Made by a program: the position numbers and the translations under genes. The notes beneath the pieces are model-generated. The model was not told the DNA's origin and did no database searches. It saw only the letters and a program-made list of their open reading frames with translations. DNA of 64,000 bases, taken from assembly GCA_037903355.1 (NCBI GenBank), contig JBAJFE010000042.1, forward strand, positions 4,290,001 to 4,354,000, given 5' to 3'. Shown piece by piece: positions 11,722-23,356 of this stretch. Positions within the stretch are counted from its first letter, which is position 1. The number at the start of each line of letters is the position of its first letter. The stretch is from Trichuris trichiura. Its lineage: Eukaryota; Nematoda; Enoplea; Trichinellida; Trichuridae.

Positions 11722-12700
11722 ATGGCGGCGGCAACTCCAAAGAGGTCAAGTGGGGACTAGAGGGTATTGTGCGTAGTAGCTTACGTAATCGGATTATCAG
11801 ACTAGCGCGGGAGAATTTCTGGCGGCGACGCCGCTGCCTGTAACCATTCCACCGCAGCGTCATACTGCAGGTCTGCCGACCATCCTGTTCTGCCTTAGCC
11901 TAAGGCTAAGCCTAAACATAAGGTGTGTTTCTTGGTGTAGATTCGGATGAGGGCAAAAAATGGTGATCGTCATGCTGTCTAATGAAGACACAATAAGTTA
12001 AGGGCAAGCTTGCCAGACAGGAACCTGCATTTCTCCGACGCTGGAGCGCCTGAGAGACAGCATCTGAGTAACGTGTAAAGTGAAAGTAAGTGAAAGTGGT
12101 CAATCTGATGATAGTAACGCGCATTAAAAAAATAACAGTAAAGAAAGTGCATACCATTCACCGAGGCAGGGAGACCGGCGTAGGCGGTGCGGTGCGTCCA
12201 TGGTGTCTTTCGCAGAAAAATAACGCAGAATGAGCTTACGCCGTTTACGACGTGCATCGGTCCGTTGACCTTCGACGTTTTCTACGAATCATGAACCGAA
12301 GGCCAGCATGCGTCATTGTTGCTCCATTGTGCTTCCCGTGCCAGGAATCCATGCGCAGCTTTTTCATTTCCTCACGTTCACTCTTTTCTATGGGTCAGTA
12401 ACGAAATTCCAGGCCAAGGGGCCAGACGTAAAAAAGTATGAGGTGTGCACCGTTTACGAAGACGCGATGCGGATCAGTCAGTTAACTTTCAATGTTTTTC
12501 ATTTTTTCTTAGGGGTCAGTAACGGCGTTACTGATGACAGTAACGCGCATAGACAAAATAACAGTGAAAAAGTGCCATACCGTTCACCGGGGCAGGTAGA
12601 CCTAAGCGATCGGTGTGATCAGTCCGGGGTGGTTCAACCTCAAGGCAGTAACGCGCATACAGACAACAGCAGCTGTAAACTTTAACTGCATTTTGTTTCC
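11722..12700 (-). mobile_element. MITE of the GGCGGCAA/TTAGGC family, opposite orientation
   Basis: Starts with GGCGGCGGCAACTCC and AGAGGTCAAG, then CGGATTATCAGA and the telomere-like stretch TAGCCTAAGGCTAAGCCTAAAC at about 11892 (split by one irregular unit). It mirrors the 9.8-10.96 kb element, for example the block around TTGCTCCATTGTGC near 12320. The far inverted end is not visible, so it is probably truncated. Confidence 0.6.
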
Positions 12701-13199
12701 TGCAGCAGCGACACGACCTCAGCAGTAAATTAGCTCCACAGCTTTCTGGAACTTCACGCCGCGCCGGGATTTCAACGCAGGTTGCCTGGCATTTTTCAGA
12801 CTGAGCGTAGTCTTTTACCATCTGATCTTCGCTGACAACCTTATCAACACTTTAGAGTTCGTTAGGAAAGTTTCTAACATAGCAGTATGTTGAATAAGAG
12901 TCAGACTATATGTCAGCATTTATACAGCGCCGGTCCAGTTGGGCATTCCGTTTTGAAGTCAGTGACTGTTTAATAGATGTTCCACCGGTCAGCGACGAAA
13001 TAGAAATTACAAAGCTATCATGATCCTTCTTGTTCTGTAGTCAGCACTTTAATTGCTTGTGTCTAAATAGTACTACTTGTTTTGAATTTTTAAATTGTTT
13101 ATTACACAACAGGAACAGCTTAGCAACGGTTTAAGATTCGCTAAGCATACTGTCTCCTAGCAAAAAAGCCCAGCATTAACAGTTCCTCCTTTTTTGCAG

Positions 13200-13426
13200 G
13201 CCTTATGTGGAAAACCATACTTTAAGCCAATTCGTTTGAGTGAAGGACTTAATAACAACCGAATTTCAAATGGTATTGAAGCTAGGAAACATTCTCATCC
13301 GTGGCAAGCACTTGTTCGCGTTCGATTTGGAAATGCCACGAGAAGGTGTGGAGGTTCTCTGATTGATTGGGGAAGCAGCAATGCGTCAGACCTAGTACTG
13401 ACCGCAGCACACTGCCTTATGGATGC
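13200..13426 (+). CDS. S1A serine protease 1, exon 2 (pro-segment, activation site, catalytic His)
   Basis: Acceptor TTTTTTGCAG| at 13199, donor GATGC|GTACGT at 13427; 227 nt, entering in phase 0 and leaving with two bases. It encodes a short pro-segment with the family Cys (LCGKPYFKP), then an activation site Arg|Ile-Ser-Asn-Gly, in place of the classic IVGG. HSHPWQALV follows, then RRCGGSLI (Cys42) and LVLTAAHC with catalytic His57 and Cys58. The matching exon of protease 2 has exactly the same length and phase. Cleavage after Arg would release the new N-terminus that switches on S1A enzymes. Confidence 0.9.
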
Positions 13427-13721
13427 GTACGTTAGTTTTCTATCGTTTACAGCATTGAGTAATCTAAGTCTTATCTCGATAAATGCTATACACAAGATAA
13501 ATAGTTTAAGCGTTTACATTTTAATTCACTGTTAATTGGTACTAATTCTATTAATGTTGAAGATTGGATGCTTCTTAACAAGTCTGAGGATTTTCATGAT
13601 GGAGGTTTTCTTACGGCTTTCTGCCTTGCCCGTTGCTGGTTTTTGAAATAACCGCATCAAATGACCTACCAACGGATGGATGAGCAGTTGTTAAGGAAAA
13701 CTTCAGAACACCCTTACGCTT

Positions 13722-13760
13722 TCGGAGCTTTCGGGACCAACCTTGTCTCGTCGTCAGCGA
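13722..13760 (-). ncRNA. Hammerhead-like ribozyme core, single PLE copy
   Basis: Minus strand: TCG, CTGACGA, a stem II related to GAGAC/GGTCCC, GAAA, GCTC, CGA. Stem I is TCG/CGA, a compensatory change relative to CCG/CGG. No inverted partner is seen nearby. Confidence 0.6.
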
Positions 13761-14089
13761 TGACGGTAATGCAATGCCAGCATAGTTAGCTGTCTGTATG
13801 AATCACTGCAATGCCATGAATGTAAAGATTACGGGAGAAGCAACGTCAACGTTCTCACAAAGGTTTATTGAAGCAGCTTATCAGAGGTTACGTGAAGCAG
13901 CTAAGTCTTCAGTCATAACGAAACGACCTTGTGGGGTAATATTCCTAGTCATACATACGTGAGTAAGAGTGAACAGTTTTCAAGCTATCTAAAAACAGCT
14001 TTAGTTCAACGCTACGTGGAAATGTGACAGGTCATGTGATCAGATCAAGCCTTACAATCTTTTAAGAACAGACAAAACCGGCCTGCCCA

Positions 14090-14505
14090 TGTCCAACCAG
14101 CACAAAAGGTTTGGATAAAGGCTCTCTTGTTATTCGGATGATCCGTCTTATTATTGATCTGTGCTTTATTCCTGAAGAACTACATGAAGTGAAGAAACAT
14201 CTGAAAGGCGAGATGTTTCTGCCCTTGACTCTAACCGTGAGGGCGTCCTCATGGACTTATGGAAGCGTTTTAATAGCTGCAGATACCGGTAACAATTTAT
14301 TCCATCCTGCGCAAACGACATAAATGGTCAACACAGATTGGAAGCCACTATGGGGAGATGCATCCAATGATTTTACAAGTATCACTGGAATCGGTGCAGA
14401 ACCTATTAGCATCATGAACTTCTCAAAGAAAATCGTAGGGAAAGGGTTCCTTGAGATGATGGAAGACGACTCCGGGGGTATATAAAGATCCTTGCCAACG
14501 AAACT
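14090..14505 (+). pseudogene. Jerky/Tigger-like transposase C-terminal fragment
   Basis: The frame around 14330-14485 reads LWGDASNDF, then EPISIMNFSKKI, GKGFLEMMEDD. It aligns with the minus-strand fragment at 17.76-18.02 kb (LWGDAVSES, EEVMDIVNIAKEL, EGFSDMVEDD). This acidic C-terminal region is typical of jerky-like Tc1/mariner-superfamily transposases. Upstream, 14111-14323 may be a decayed end of the DDE domain. Stops interrupt it. It lies in intron 2 of protease 1. Confidence 0.55.
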
Positions 14506-14554
14506 CAAACTCCCAGTAAAACCGTCTACACGCGATGTTACAGACAGCGTAGAA

Positions 14555-15091
14555 CAGGCATGTCAAACTGGCGGCCCTTGCAAGCATATCTGCGGCCCGC
14601 ACAAAGGAAACTGCTGAATGACTAAATAGTCAGAAATAAATGCTCATTTGGAACAGGTGGTTTTTGCACGGTGTGCTTGTTATTGCACAAAACTTAAAAT
14701 TTTGTTCCTTTGTTAAACTACTTCACTGCTCTGCATTTATGAACATGGCTAAATGATAGGTATGCACGCTGTGTTTATAAGTTTAAGGAACAAAAACATG
14801 CTGCAATAATTTTTTACACGATGGAGCTGTCGTACGGTTTCGTTCTGAAGTAACCAGAGCAAACGCCATATAGGACGTTTGCATCGGTTACTTCAGAAAC
14901 CAAGAACGGCCAAGACGAAAACCGTACGACAATTCCATCATGAGGACCTTCGGAGCGGTTAGGAAGCATCCAGTTTTCAAGATCTGCAATAAGTTTTGCT
15001 AAATGACTTTATTTACTCGACCATGAGGCCCTCACGATGACGTAAATGCGACAAGTACGGCCCTCCAGGGCACCTCAGTTTGACATGCCTA
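14555..15091. mobile_element. Non-autonomous hAT element
   Basis: Ends CAGGCATGTCAAACT at 14555 and AGTTTGACATGCCTA ending at 15091. They are flanked by similar octamers GCGTAGAA and GTGCAGAA (6 of 8 match). The end sequence followed by GGCGGCCC is typical of hAT transposons of the Charlie type. Inside, 14819-14938 is an imperfect inverted repeat built on GTCGTACGGTTT and GTTACTTCAGAA. Confidence 0.65.
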
Positions 15092-16907
15092 GTGCAGAAG
15101 ATTCAGGGAAGAGGGCACCACGGACGGCAAAAATCTTTAAGAATAAAATCTTTAAGCTTAACTCATCGATGGAGTCACGCTGTAGTATCATTTAAACAAC
15201 GTCATCCTTATGCTTATGCAGGTTTTATCAGAACCGTAGACAATCTTTACGAGAATGAAGGAAAGAAAAAGGAGAAACAGCTTCCTTCAACATGTTTTTG
15301 ATTAGGGAATTTGCAGTCGTAAAAATAGTGTTTTCAGTGAATGAAATTTCTCACTCCTTTAGCTCTAGATAATCTGATGTTGAGCAGTTTCTATAGCATC
15401 ACCGCTTATAACCACTAAACAGCTGACCAGGGTAACGTCTCACTGCTTTAGGAGCATGCCTGCCGCTCACTTAGAAGCACACTGATCAATACCAGATATT
15501 TTGTCGTCTCTCCTTTGTAAGCATTGTTAAAAAAGTGTCATTTTACTAGTGTAGCAGGAGAGATTAACCATGATTCTAGTAAGGAAGGGCACACTGTGTA
15601 TAAAGGGTCAAACAGTGACATCTGTGTCCCTCTAACTTCTGAAATCTCCCCCTAACAGACAGAATGACATTTACATACGGGCTGTTCTTCCGCACAAAGT
15701 TCTGATATCTTCCCCATTTACCATTATTATTGTCATGTGTGCTCGTACTTTAAGCATTTTGTTCCATCCTATATACAGTATACCCTTGTATCCGCAGGTG
15801 TAACTTAACGCGACTTGCGAGGGAAAGCAGTGAGGACACTTTTGACGGGAATTATTGAATCGCTGATAGATGTGACAGCCGCAAAGGCTCTATACTTATG
15901 TAAGCACGAAGCGTGAGGTTTTGCCAGCAACTTCTTGTTGATGACGTTTTGTCAGCTGAATGCCAGTTCGATGATACTCTGGCAGGCAGCCGTTCCTAAA
16001 CCAACAGATAACTCCATCCATAAAGCTCAATACCGTTCGCTCATCGCCACAGGTTGAATAGCGTCAGTCTGCCATCCGGCGGACTTTCACCACCGCTAGT
16101 TTGGCAACTTTCGTTCACACTTGCTCTTTGGCTGTTTGGGAATTCGTCGCCGTTAATTCATTTTCTGTAATAAACCGGTGGGTGGTCTTATGTCCACGGG
16201 GGTCGCGAGGCAGGTCACCGGTTGGCCGTAAATCTTCCATTCTTCTACTGAGAAAGAACTGACAAGCGCAGCGTGGGGGAGCGCTTCCGCTTGGGGTGAC
16301 AGGAGGGTGTGCCGAGAGCGTGGGCTGCTGCAACGACATGAATCGCGAGGGCGTGAGGAGAGTTGGCTAGTGCGTTGGGGCGTGCGGCGGCGTTTGTTCT
16401 CTTTCTCTGTCGTTGGCGGTGTTCGTATTGTTGTGTACCGTAGGGAGAGAGAGATTCGTGTTGTGTCGGTACAATAAAGTGTTTGGCAACCCTTTTCTGC
16501 GTGCGGTTTTCGACTGCGTTTACCACATTTTCACACTGAAGGATCCAATAACTACATGGGTAGACCAGCAGTGGTAAACAAAATGGGATCTAGAAACATT
16601 AAACACGCGCAACCTGCCAATGGCAGCGAACCAGAGGGGATGAACGAACGAAGATTAACCTGCGGCTGTAAAAGAACGTGGGTTCATGAACGCTGGTGAA
16701 ACCAAATGCGACCTCGCACTGACAAAGCCACCGGTAATCGTGTAGGCAGTGCCAGCGGTAGCGAACTAGACAGGATGAACCAACGGCGATGACTCAGTGA
16801 CATTAAACTGTACCAACGAGGTGATGTGTTGGTATGAAAATGGCTGCTTGCAGGAGCATCGTCGTTATATTCTGCAGCCGGCAAAACGCTGCCGGCGAAA
16901 CGTCGTG

Positions 16908-16986
16908 CTTCGCGCCATCTCATTTGTACGCGTCAGCAGGAAATTTCCTTTCCTGCTGACGCGTACAAATGAGATGGCGCGAAGCA
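16908..16986. repeat. Near-perfect palindrome, 38-bp arms
   Basis: GCTTCGCGCCATCTCATTTG, continuing to CAGCAGGAAA, is followed within a few bases by its exact reverse complement. The spacer is only about 3-4 bp. It does not carry the PLE ribozyme motif. Confidence 0.9.
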
Positions 16987-17344
16987 TGCCAGGCAGCCAA
17001 CGAAAGGTGTCATAATTCATACAGGTCATGGCGACCAATGCGCGACGCTTGATGACTGACGGAGGGAAGGAATCACATTTTGAATATTTTTGTTTCATTC
17101 ATGTTGAGTTACTGAATAGGGACCGCGCTTTACGAAATCTAGCTACGAGGTAAGGACATCAATGAGACTGCGCTTGTCCAATGGGCTTAACCATCAGAGT
17201 CCAGGCCGTTAGACACAAGAAGGGATGAAAGTATGATGCTCTTTCTTTAAACGCCTGGGAATCGCCTTGGTTTAATGAGCTAAGCGATGTACTGGTACGC
17301 GGAATGGGTACAGAGCAAGGGAAATATAAAATACATAGGCGCAC

Positions 17345-18019
17345 TTAAGCAGAAATGGTGAACATCACACAGAACACATTTACACAGAACGAGACGTTTA
17401 TGGCAGAAACATTTGGGGCATCATTTAACAATTTACCCACTTTCTGTAGGTGGGTGCAAATCCCTGCAGACCGGCCAGTCCTAGGGCTTCCTGAACTTGT
17501 CGCTAGCAAAACTTTTCGCCTTAAAATGTTAGGCTCCGTTGCTGCCGGAGCTTTATTTAAAAACATTGTTATAGGGAGCTGTCTGCCTTTCCTTCGCTTC
17601 ATCGAATAAATCTTGTAGCGACTTCAACGAAACCGTTATTCCTTGTGTAACCATGATGCCACGTTCTATGGATGGATCGTAGTCGGCACTCGTATCCTTT
17701 AGGACCGCCGCTTGCCGGAAAATACTGGCAAGCTTTTGCAGCGTTCAATCAGCGTTTAAGCTTCTGTATCTTCCATAACGTTGCCGTCGTTGTCGTCGTC
17801 GCCGCTGCCCTTAGGCGATTGCATCAGTTCTTCGAGTTCCTCTTTGGTGAACAGTTCTCCACAACGTTCAATGTGCTCCCTGATATCATCTTCTACCATG
17901 TCAGAGAAACCCTCACTTCCCAACTCCTTGGCAATATTCACTATGTCCATGACCTCTTCATCGATGGCACCTAACTTCTCGGATTCACTGACTGCGTCTC
18001 CCCACAAACCAGCAACCAC
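17345..18019 (-). pseudogene. Jerky-like transposase C-terminal remnant
   Basis: Minus-strand frame 18019-17756 (87 codons) begins LWGDAVSESEKLG and continues EEVMDIVNIAKELG, EGFSDMVEDDIREHI and an acidic tail GSGDDDNDG. This is the usual C-terminal part of jerky/Tigger transposases. After a frameshift, 17602-17345 includes RKGRQLPITMFL, resembling the terminal 'QptItxFf' motif of this family. Confidence 0.6.
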
Positions 18020-18133
18020 TGACTGTTCTAGGCTTTATTTCGAGTACCGCCGTGCAAAAGATGACGGCATTATTTCACGCCGGGCGAACAGCGTTGCATA
18101 GAACCCCGCGGATACTGAGATACTGAGGGTCAA

Positions 18134-18136
<3 letters not shown>

Positions 18137-18178
<42 letters not shown>
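18137..18178. repeat. (TA)n microsatellite between two transposon ends
   Basis: A pure TA run of about 21 units. It is bounded on the left by GGGTCAACTG (the end of one Tigger/jerky element) and on the right by GTAGAACCTC (the start of another). Both families target TA. Confidence 0.9.
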
Positions 18179-18181
<3 letters not shown>

Positions 18182-18856
18182 GAACCTCTGAAGTTGTCCA
18201 CCTCTCTATGTCGACCACCTTCCTAGGTTGACTGAATTTTGACCACTTGGTTGGTCCGCACGTTAATAAGCGCAAGGGCAACTCCTATACATTGACCACC
18301 TCCGTAAATGGGAAGTTGACCGCTTTAGCCGTGACCTAGTATACGGACGCAATGCTAGTTTGCTCTCTGTAAGTTGACCGCCTCAGTTTGCTCTGTGTCA
18401 GTCGCTAGCAGCTGTTAACCGTCATTGCCTCAATGTGCTATTACTTAACGTAGCGAAGTTTTTCATTACCGTGCATTAGAGATTCCTGATTACAGAACCG
18501 ATTCCGTCGCTTTGACGATGCTTTTTCCATGCTTGCTGGCGCAGCTTGCGCGTTTCCTCAATTACATAACCTCTCACCTATGCGTCGGCTGCATTCGGCC
18601 ATTGAGCGAATGCTGCCGATGGAGGACAACCTCCGTAAGTGGGAAGTTGACCGCTTTAGCCGTAACGTGGTATATGGACACAATGCTAGTTTGTTCACAG
18701 TAACTTGACAAGTCTGTTGAATGGACAACTTACGGTGGTTCAACTGCAATCTATTCAGCCGAGCCACTTATACCCACAGCCTCCTATGTTGACCACCCTC
18801 TATGTTGATCAGTTTTCCCCGGTTCCTTGGGTGGTCAACTTATGGAGGTTCTACTG
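18179..18856. mobile_element. Tigger-type non-autonomous element
   Basis: Ends GTAGAACCTCTGAAGTTGTCC and, mirrored, GGTCAACTTATGGAGG with TTCTACTG at 18856. The subterminal regions repeat GTTGACCACC-like units many times. Sequence is shared with the ends of the full Tigger copies at 44.2-49.3 and 54.7-57.8 kb, including TTGCTCTGTGTCAGTCGC. No transposase is left. Confidence 0.75.
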
Positions 18857-18922
18857 TATATGTGTATATATGATGTAAAAGTTTTATTACGGAAGTATTC
18901 CTGTTTAATGTTCTAAATAACT

Positions 18923-18960
18923 CCGGAGCTTTCGGGTCGACCGAGACCCGTCTTCAGCGG
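18923..18960 (-). ncRNA. Hammerhead-like ribozyme core (PLE)
   Basis: Minus strand: CCG, CTGAAGA, stem II GGGTC/GACCC, GAAA, GCTC, CGG. Intact by all family features. Confidence 0.7.
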
Positions 18961-19372
18961 TTGTGAATTACAGATGTAACTTGTGCGCGTGACTTTAGTC
19001 TTCTGTCGCTTTCATGGTTTTAAAGCGGGTGTTTTTAAAGCTCTTTGTTGGTGGTCTTCTGTTTGCATGATATGTAATTTGTCCGTTTTTTCGCATTTTT
19101 TCATGTGCGGGAATTATTTCTTCTTTCTCTTGCTCCATGTGTTCTTGTATCATGTCCAATTATGGAGCAGCAGTTGGACATGATACAAGAACACATGGAG
19201 CAAGAGAAAGAAGAAATAATTCCCGCACATGAAAAAATGCGAAAAAACGGACAAATTACATATCATGCAAACAGAAGACCACCAACAAAGAGCTTTAAAA
19301 ACATCCGCTTTAAAACCATGAAAGCGACAGAAGACTAAAGTCACGCGCACAAGTTACATCCGTAATTCACAA

Positions 19373-19410
19373 CCGCTGAAGACGGGTCTCGGTCGACCCG
19401 AACGCTCCGG
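19373..19410 (+). ncRNA. Hammerhead-like ribozyme core with core mutation
   Basis: CCG, CTGAAGA, stem II GGGTC/GACCC, then GAAC instead of GAAA, then GCTC CGG. The partner arm keeps GAAA, so this arm has probably lost activity. Confidence 0.55.
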
Positions 19411-19502
19411 AGTTATTTAGAACATTAAACGGGAATACTTCCGTAATAAAACTTTTACATCATGAAAACATACGCTCCCGTACCAAGAAACCACATTTTC
19501 AA

Positions 19503-19503
<1 letters not shown>

Positions 19504-19580
<77 letters not shown>
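19504..19580. repeat. (TA)n(GA)n microsatellite
   Basis: About 22 TA units followed by about 15 GA units, immediately beyond the outer tail of the 18.9-19.5 kb PLE copy. Confidence 0.95.
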
Positions 19581-19583
<3 letters not shown>

Positions 19584-19757
19584 TATATAGCGTCCTTCCG
19601 GTGGATGTGTCACCGTCGCGGCAGGGTTAGGCGTTGACTGACGAGGCAGGACCAAGACTTGACGGCTCAAGATGGACCTGACAGCTGCGGCCCTGGCCGG
19701 AGTTGGTCGGATAAGGGGCTTGCAACCGTGAAGACCGGCCTGATGGTGGGCATTCCT

Positions 19758-19798
19758 AGCGCTGAAGACGGGTCCCGGAATGACCTGAAAGCTCCGCT
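19758..19798 (+). ncRNA. Hammerhead-like ribozyme core, single PLE copy
   Basis: AGCG, CTGAAGA, stem II around GGGTC/GACCT, GAAA, GCTC, CGCT. Stem I is four pairs (AGCG/CGCT), a compensatory variant. Confidence 0.65.
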
Positions 19799-19849
19799 TG
19801 AAACGTTATTTGATGAACGAAGGGTTAAAAACCATATATAAATGTGTTT

Positions 19850-22120
19850 TATAAAACATTTACGAAACCTGTTACGAAGAAGAAAAAGAAAAAAAGATTG
19901 CTGTTGTTAGTAATATTAAAGATTAGTAGGAATACACCGTTATGACACAAAACAGCAGCCTTTTTGCTTCGTCAGTGACCCCAGAGAAAGCGGGTTCCGG
20001 ACGATTTAAATACTTCGAGTATCATATGCAAACGAAGTTCTTCTAATGGGTCACTGTTCAATGGTCTAAGTCGACTACGTCAAGTACTATGGTATTTTAC
20101 TATCTTTGTTCATAAGATGCTCTTTGTAATAACTATTTACTAAGCATTTGCCCAATACTTGGCGTTTCAGAACTAAGTAAGCAAGAGTAGTTCGCGTGCA
20201 ATTTTCATTAATGATTGTGAGACTTTAGGGAAAAGCTGTGCGCTGTCATCGGCGCTAAATACAGTGACAACAGGTTTCCATGGTCATAATCTGATAAAAT
20301 GGGATAGGAATTGTAAGTTCGAAATAAGCTAATTTTCAGAGAGTTCCTATTCTATGAAGAGTAGCGAGAAAGAAAGAAACCAGAGCAAAATTGAGAAATG
20401 TGTTAAAGACATCGCTACCCTTTGAAATTAATGGAACGAAAATGGACACATGAGCAATCAACAAATCAACTAAACAAGGTTACAAATAAATTGAAGTAAA
20501 TGCCAAGACAATGCTGATAAAATGGGATCGTTGAAGATGGGGCGCAATCCGCGAATTGTTCAGTCGTCAGGTGAACACTTTAAGAAGCAGCCTTTGATGG
20601 AATTTTTGGCACTGTTCCAGGGGTTGCTCCCAGATGCACTATTGTCCCAGTTGATAGTTATGCCGTTGTACCTAGAGACCTCCTTTGTCTGTCAAACATG
20701 AAATCTTTCCGTCTACAGGTGACCCAAGCTTTTCAGGATGCAGAATCTACAACACATTGTCCAGGCTGTAAAGACTAGACAATGTGTTGTAGATTCTTCG
20801 TCCTGGGAAGCTTGAGCAAAATTGCGCTGTACGTTCAGATGGTTCAAGCGACTGCGGAATATCAGGCTGTCGACTTATATTATTTTTACTAATCAGTATT
20901 TTTGCGTTAATTGAAACATTTTATGTGCTGCTGCAACCTGTCAGCTAATCTTGAAGCTTCAGCAACATCTAAACAACATTGCAGTGCTCAGTTCCGTTCT
21001 AATGCGAATGATGGGAGAGAATGTGCTGTTGTGTTGTTTGTTCTTACCTTCGAACCATGTCTCCCTTCGGATAGTCACGTCGCCCCAACAAACTGGTGCA
21101 TTTGACATTTCTGTCTCTGATAGCTGCTCAAGTCAGGAAAAATGACCATCATTTCATGCCTGCGCGTGCAGGTTTGCTTAAGGTCTAGCAAGCCCTTTTC
21201 GGGAAGGAAGTGCAGCGCAAAGTCCGCATCACTTACTGTCACGAACGAACCACTTAAAATCATGGTAAACGCGTCGCAACACTTGGCAGTACTGCGTTAC
21301 AGTAGGCAATCAGATTTAAGCCGCCACAACCATAAGCAACAGTTGCCATCAGCTAAATGGATGTAATTGCGAGATACAAGAGTTCATCATCTGCTGAATG
21401 TCTGAACTAATCATCGCGAATAACGGCGGCATGTATATTGTATGTTCAGTTAAACCAGCTCTAAGGACTAGCAACCACTGCTCATCAGCGAAACTAGAGA
21501 TGAAATGCGGACGAGCGACTCTTCTACTCTTGAAGTAGTTTATAGACTAAGAGGTCATCAGACGCAATGCCTAATGAATTGTTAGAAGGATTTACCTCTG
21601 GAGTACTAGCATTTTGCTTATAAATTTCTTGACTTCCTGTTCCACTACAACAGGTTGTTAATTCTCTGACCTTCGCTTCGCAGCTGTGGGGTCACTTAGA
21701 ACAACTGTTTGACGAACCTACCATAGTCTTGCTATTTTCATTGCGCTAAACTTCCCAAACTAGTTATAGCATTAATACTTACACCGGTTAGATTCTTAAA
21801 CGCTTCTTCTCTGCTTACTTGTCCCATGTTACTTACATTCAAAATTTTATCAAATTACCGTAATTCCGTCTTCTGCCATCGATTTACCTTTTTTGTCTAT
21901 TCTCCCTTTGTTAGCCCTACTTAGTTCATGGAACGTATCGGTGACTTAAATCTCACCGTTACCAAAGTTTCACGCAGAATTCATCTAGGAAGCATTGGCG
22001 CTGATATTTAATACCACAGGCTAACATGCAACTCATTCACGCTGTGTTTAATTATAGTCCTGTGTGAACTGGATTCTCTGTTTAATTGTGCTGTTCATGT
22101 TTTCATTCTCTTTTTTTTAG
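19850..22120. other. Intron sequence with a possible unlinked exon
   Basis: Mostly non-coding. A hairpin at 20727-20813 pairs CAGAATCTACAACACATTGTC with its complement. After a plausible acceptor (CCTGTCAG| at 20944) a frame stays open to 21143 (LILKLQQHLNNIAVLSSVL, later NHVSLRIVTSPQQTG). It could be an upstream exon of the gene ending at 23504, but I found no donor whose phase joins it to 22121. Confidence 0.35.
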
Positions 22121-22189
22121 CAATGTACTTCTTGCACCCTATGAGATAATGGAAGAAGTTCAATTTTACTTGAAACGATTGCGCCATAA
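22121..22189 (+). CDS. Unidentified protein, penultimate exon
   Basis: I do not recognise this gene. The exon follows a strong polypyrimidine acceptor (TTTTTTTTAG|) and ends at donor CATAA|GTGAGT. It encodes NVLLAPYEIMEEVQFYLKRL and two more residues, with one base before and two bases after, and the phase fits the next exon exactly. The sequence is charged and looks helical. It lies within intron 2 of protease 1 on the same strand. It could be the end of a nested gene or of a decayed one. Confidence 0.5.
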
Positions 22190-23356
22190 GTGAGTTTCTT
22201 TAATGTTATAATTCTGAATGCAAACTGCCGTAAGTGCTATAATTCAACCTGCATTTTGACTTACCGGAAGTTTAATTCGTTTCGTCATGGGTTAGTGTAT
22301 GACTAGCCCACTAACTATAAGATTAGTTTACCCCATGATTAACGTTACAGTTTACGTTTTATGGAAGAATTAACGTAGAACGTTTTTCCTTTCACTTCAT
22401 CAAAAAAGTTTGCTATATTCAGTGTTAAAAACATCAGAATTGCATTTGGAACATGCTACTAATTCCCACCGGCATTAATAACCTTTTCTTTTGTATGGGT
22501 GTAGGCAGGAGAATACAACAGGTTTTACAAAACTTTCAAAACAAATCTTGTCTCGTCTGCAGTTAAGGTCTAGTCAAGGTGGGTAATGAGTTGATCAACG
22601 ATGTATGGTGAGTCCTCTTTGTATAATGTACAAGTTCTGAATTCAAGGTTTGTGCCAGTTTTTAAAATTCGTTTGTCTCGAATGGTATCCTCATTTCAAG
22701 TTCTTCATATAAACGTTGGTTTTTTTGAGAAGGTGATAGTAACTTGTAGGGTTAATAAAACCATACGATACTTCATTTACTTCCACGCCTTGATCATGAT
22801 TTGTTGTGATATTCTGGATGAAGAATACAGCTTCTTTTGCTTTTTAAACGCTTTGTGCGATTCCTGTCCGCAGACAGAGAGTTTGAGCTACGTGTAAAAC
22901 GTTCAACAGCTGCGGAAGAGTGATTTGCTTAATCCTTTGGTACAGTGGGTTCAGGCGACTGTAAAATACTTCAGTGCTCCGTAGCTGAGTTAGTTAAATT
23001 ATTCTGCACATCCCTGTATCACCTTATGCTAAACAGTTGTTACTTGTATAGATGTGTGAATGTGTTGCCAATTTTCCCAGTATGAAACGCTTAGCAGTCG
23101 AGTTTAATTTCGCAAACCACTCCTGGCTTGTCAGAGCGTGAAGTAATAATTCTATAGTTACATATTGTGGTTTTCATATTGGACGTTTTTGGTATGAATA
23201 CATAAAAAAGTTCTCTGTGATTTAAAAACGTAGGAAGAACTATTAACGTTAGTCACGAAAGCAGACAAACGCAACATGATAGTACCTAATCATTACCTGT
23301 ATCTTCAAAACGTTTCAGAACCTTTAATGAACAATGTCAGTGTGCCTATTTTTCAG

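Larger units (their letters stand above)
15778..18136 (-). mobile_element. Jerky/Tigger-type DNA transposon, internally rearranged
   Basis: Related ends: CAGTATACCCTTGTATCCGC at 15778 and, on the minus strand, CAGTTGACCCTCAGTATC and GTATCCGCGG at 18136. Both are flanked by TA. The only coding trace is the transposase C-terminus at 17345-18019. It sits next to the end where the N-terminus should be, so most of the gene is deleted. GC-rich sequence at 16.0-16.53 kb with an AATAAA near 16472 could be a solo LTR or other insertion. Confidence 0.5.
18872..19463. mobile_element. PLE inverted repeat, ~287-bp arms, 18-bp loop
   Basis: Arms 18872-19157 and 19176-19463 are almost exact reverse complements. 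The loop is AATTATGGAGCAGCAGT. The right arm read outward has an open frame (HMEQEKEEIIPAHEKM) that probably represents the region just after the PLE endonuclease end, then the ribozyme core, then the outer tail. Confidence 0.85.

Noticed and set aside
11386..11760. 124-codon plus-strand open frame
   Set aside because: It crosses the PLE hairpin arm and the MITE end; no protein similarity.
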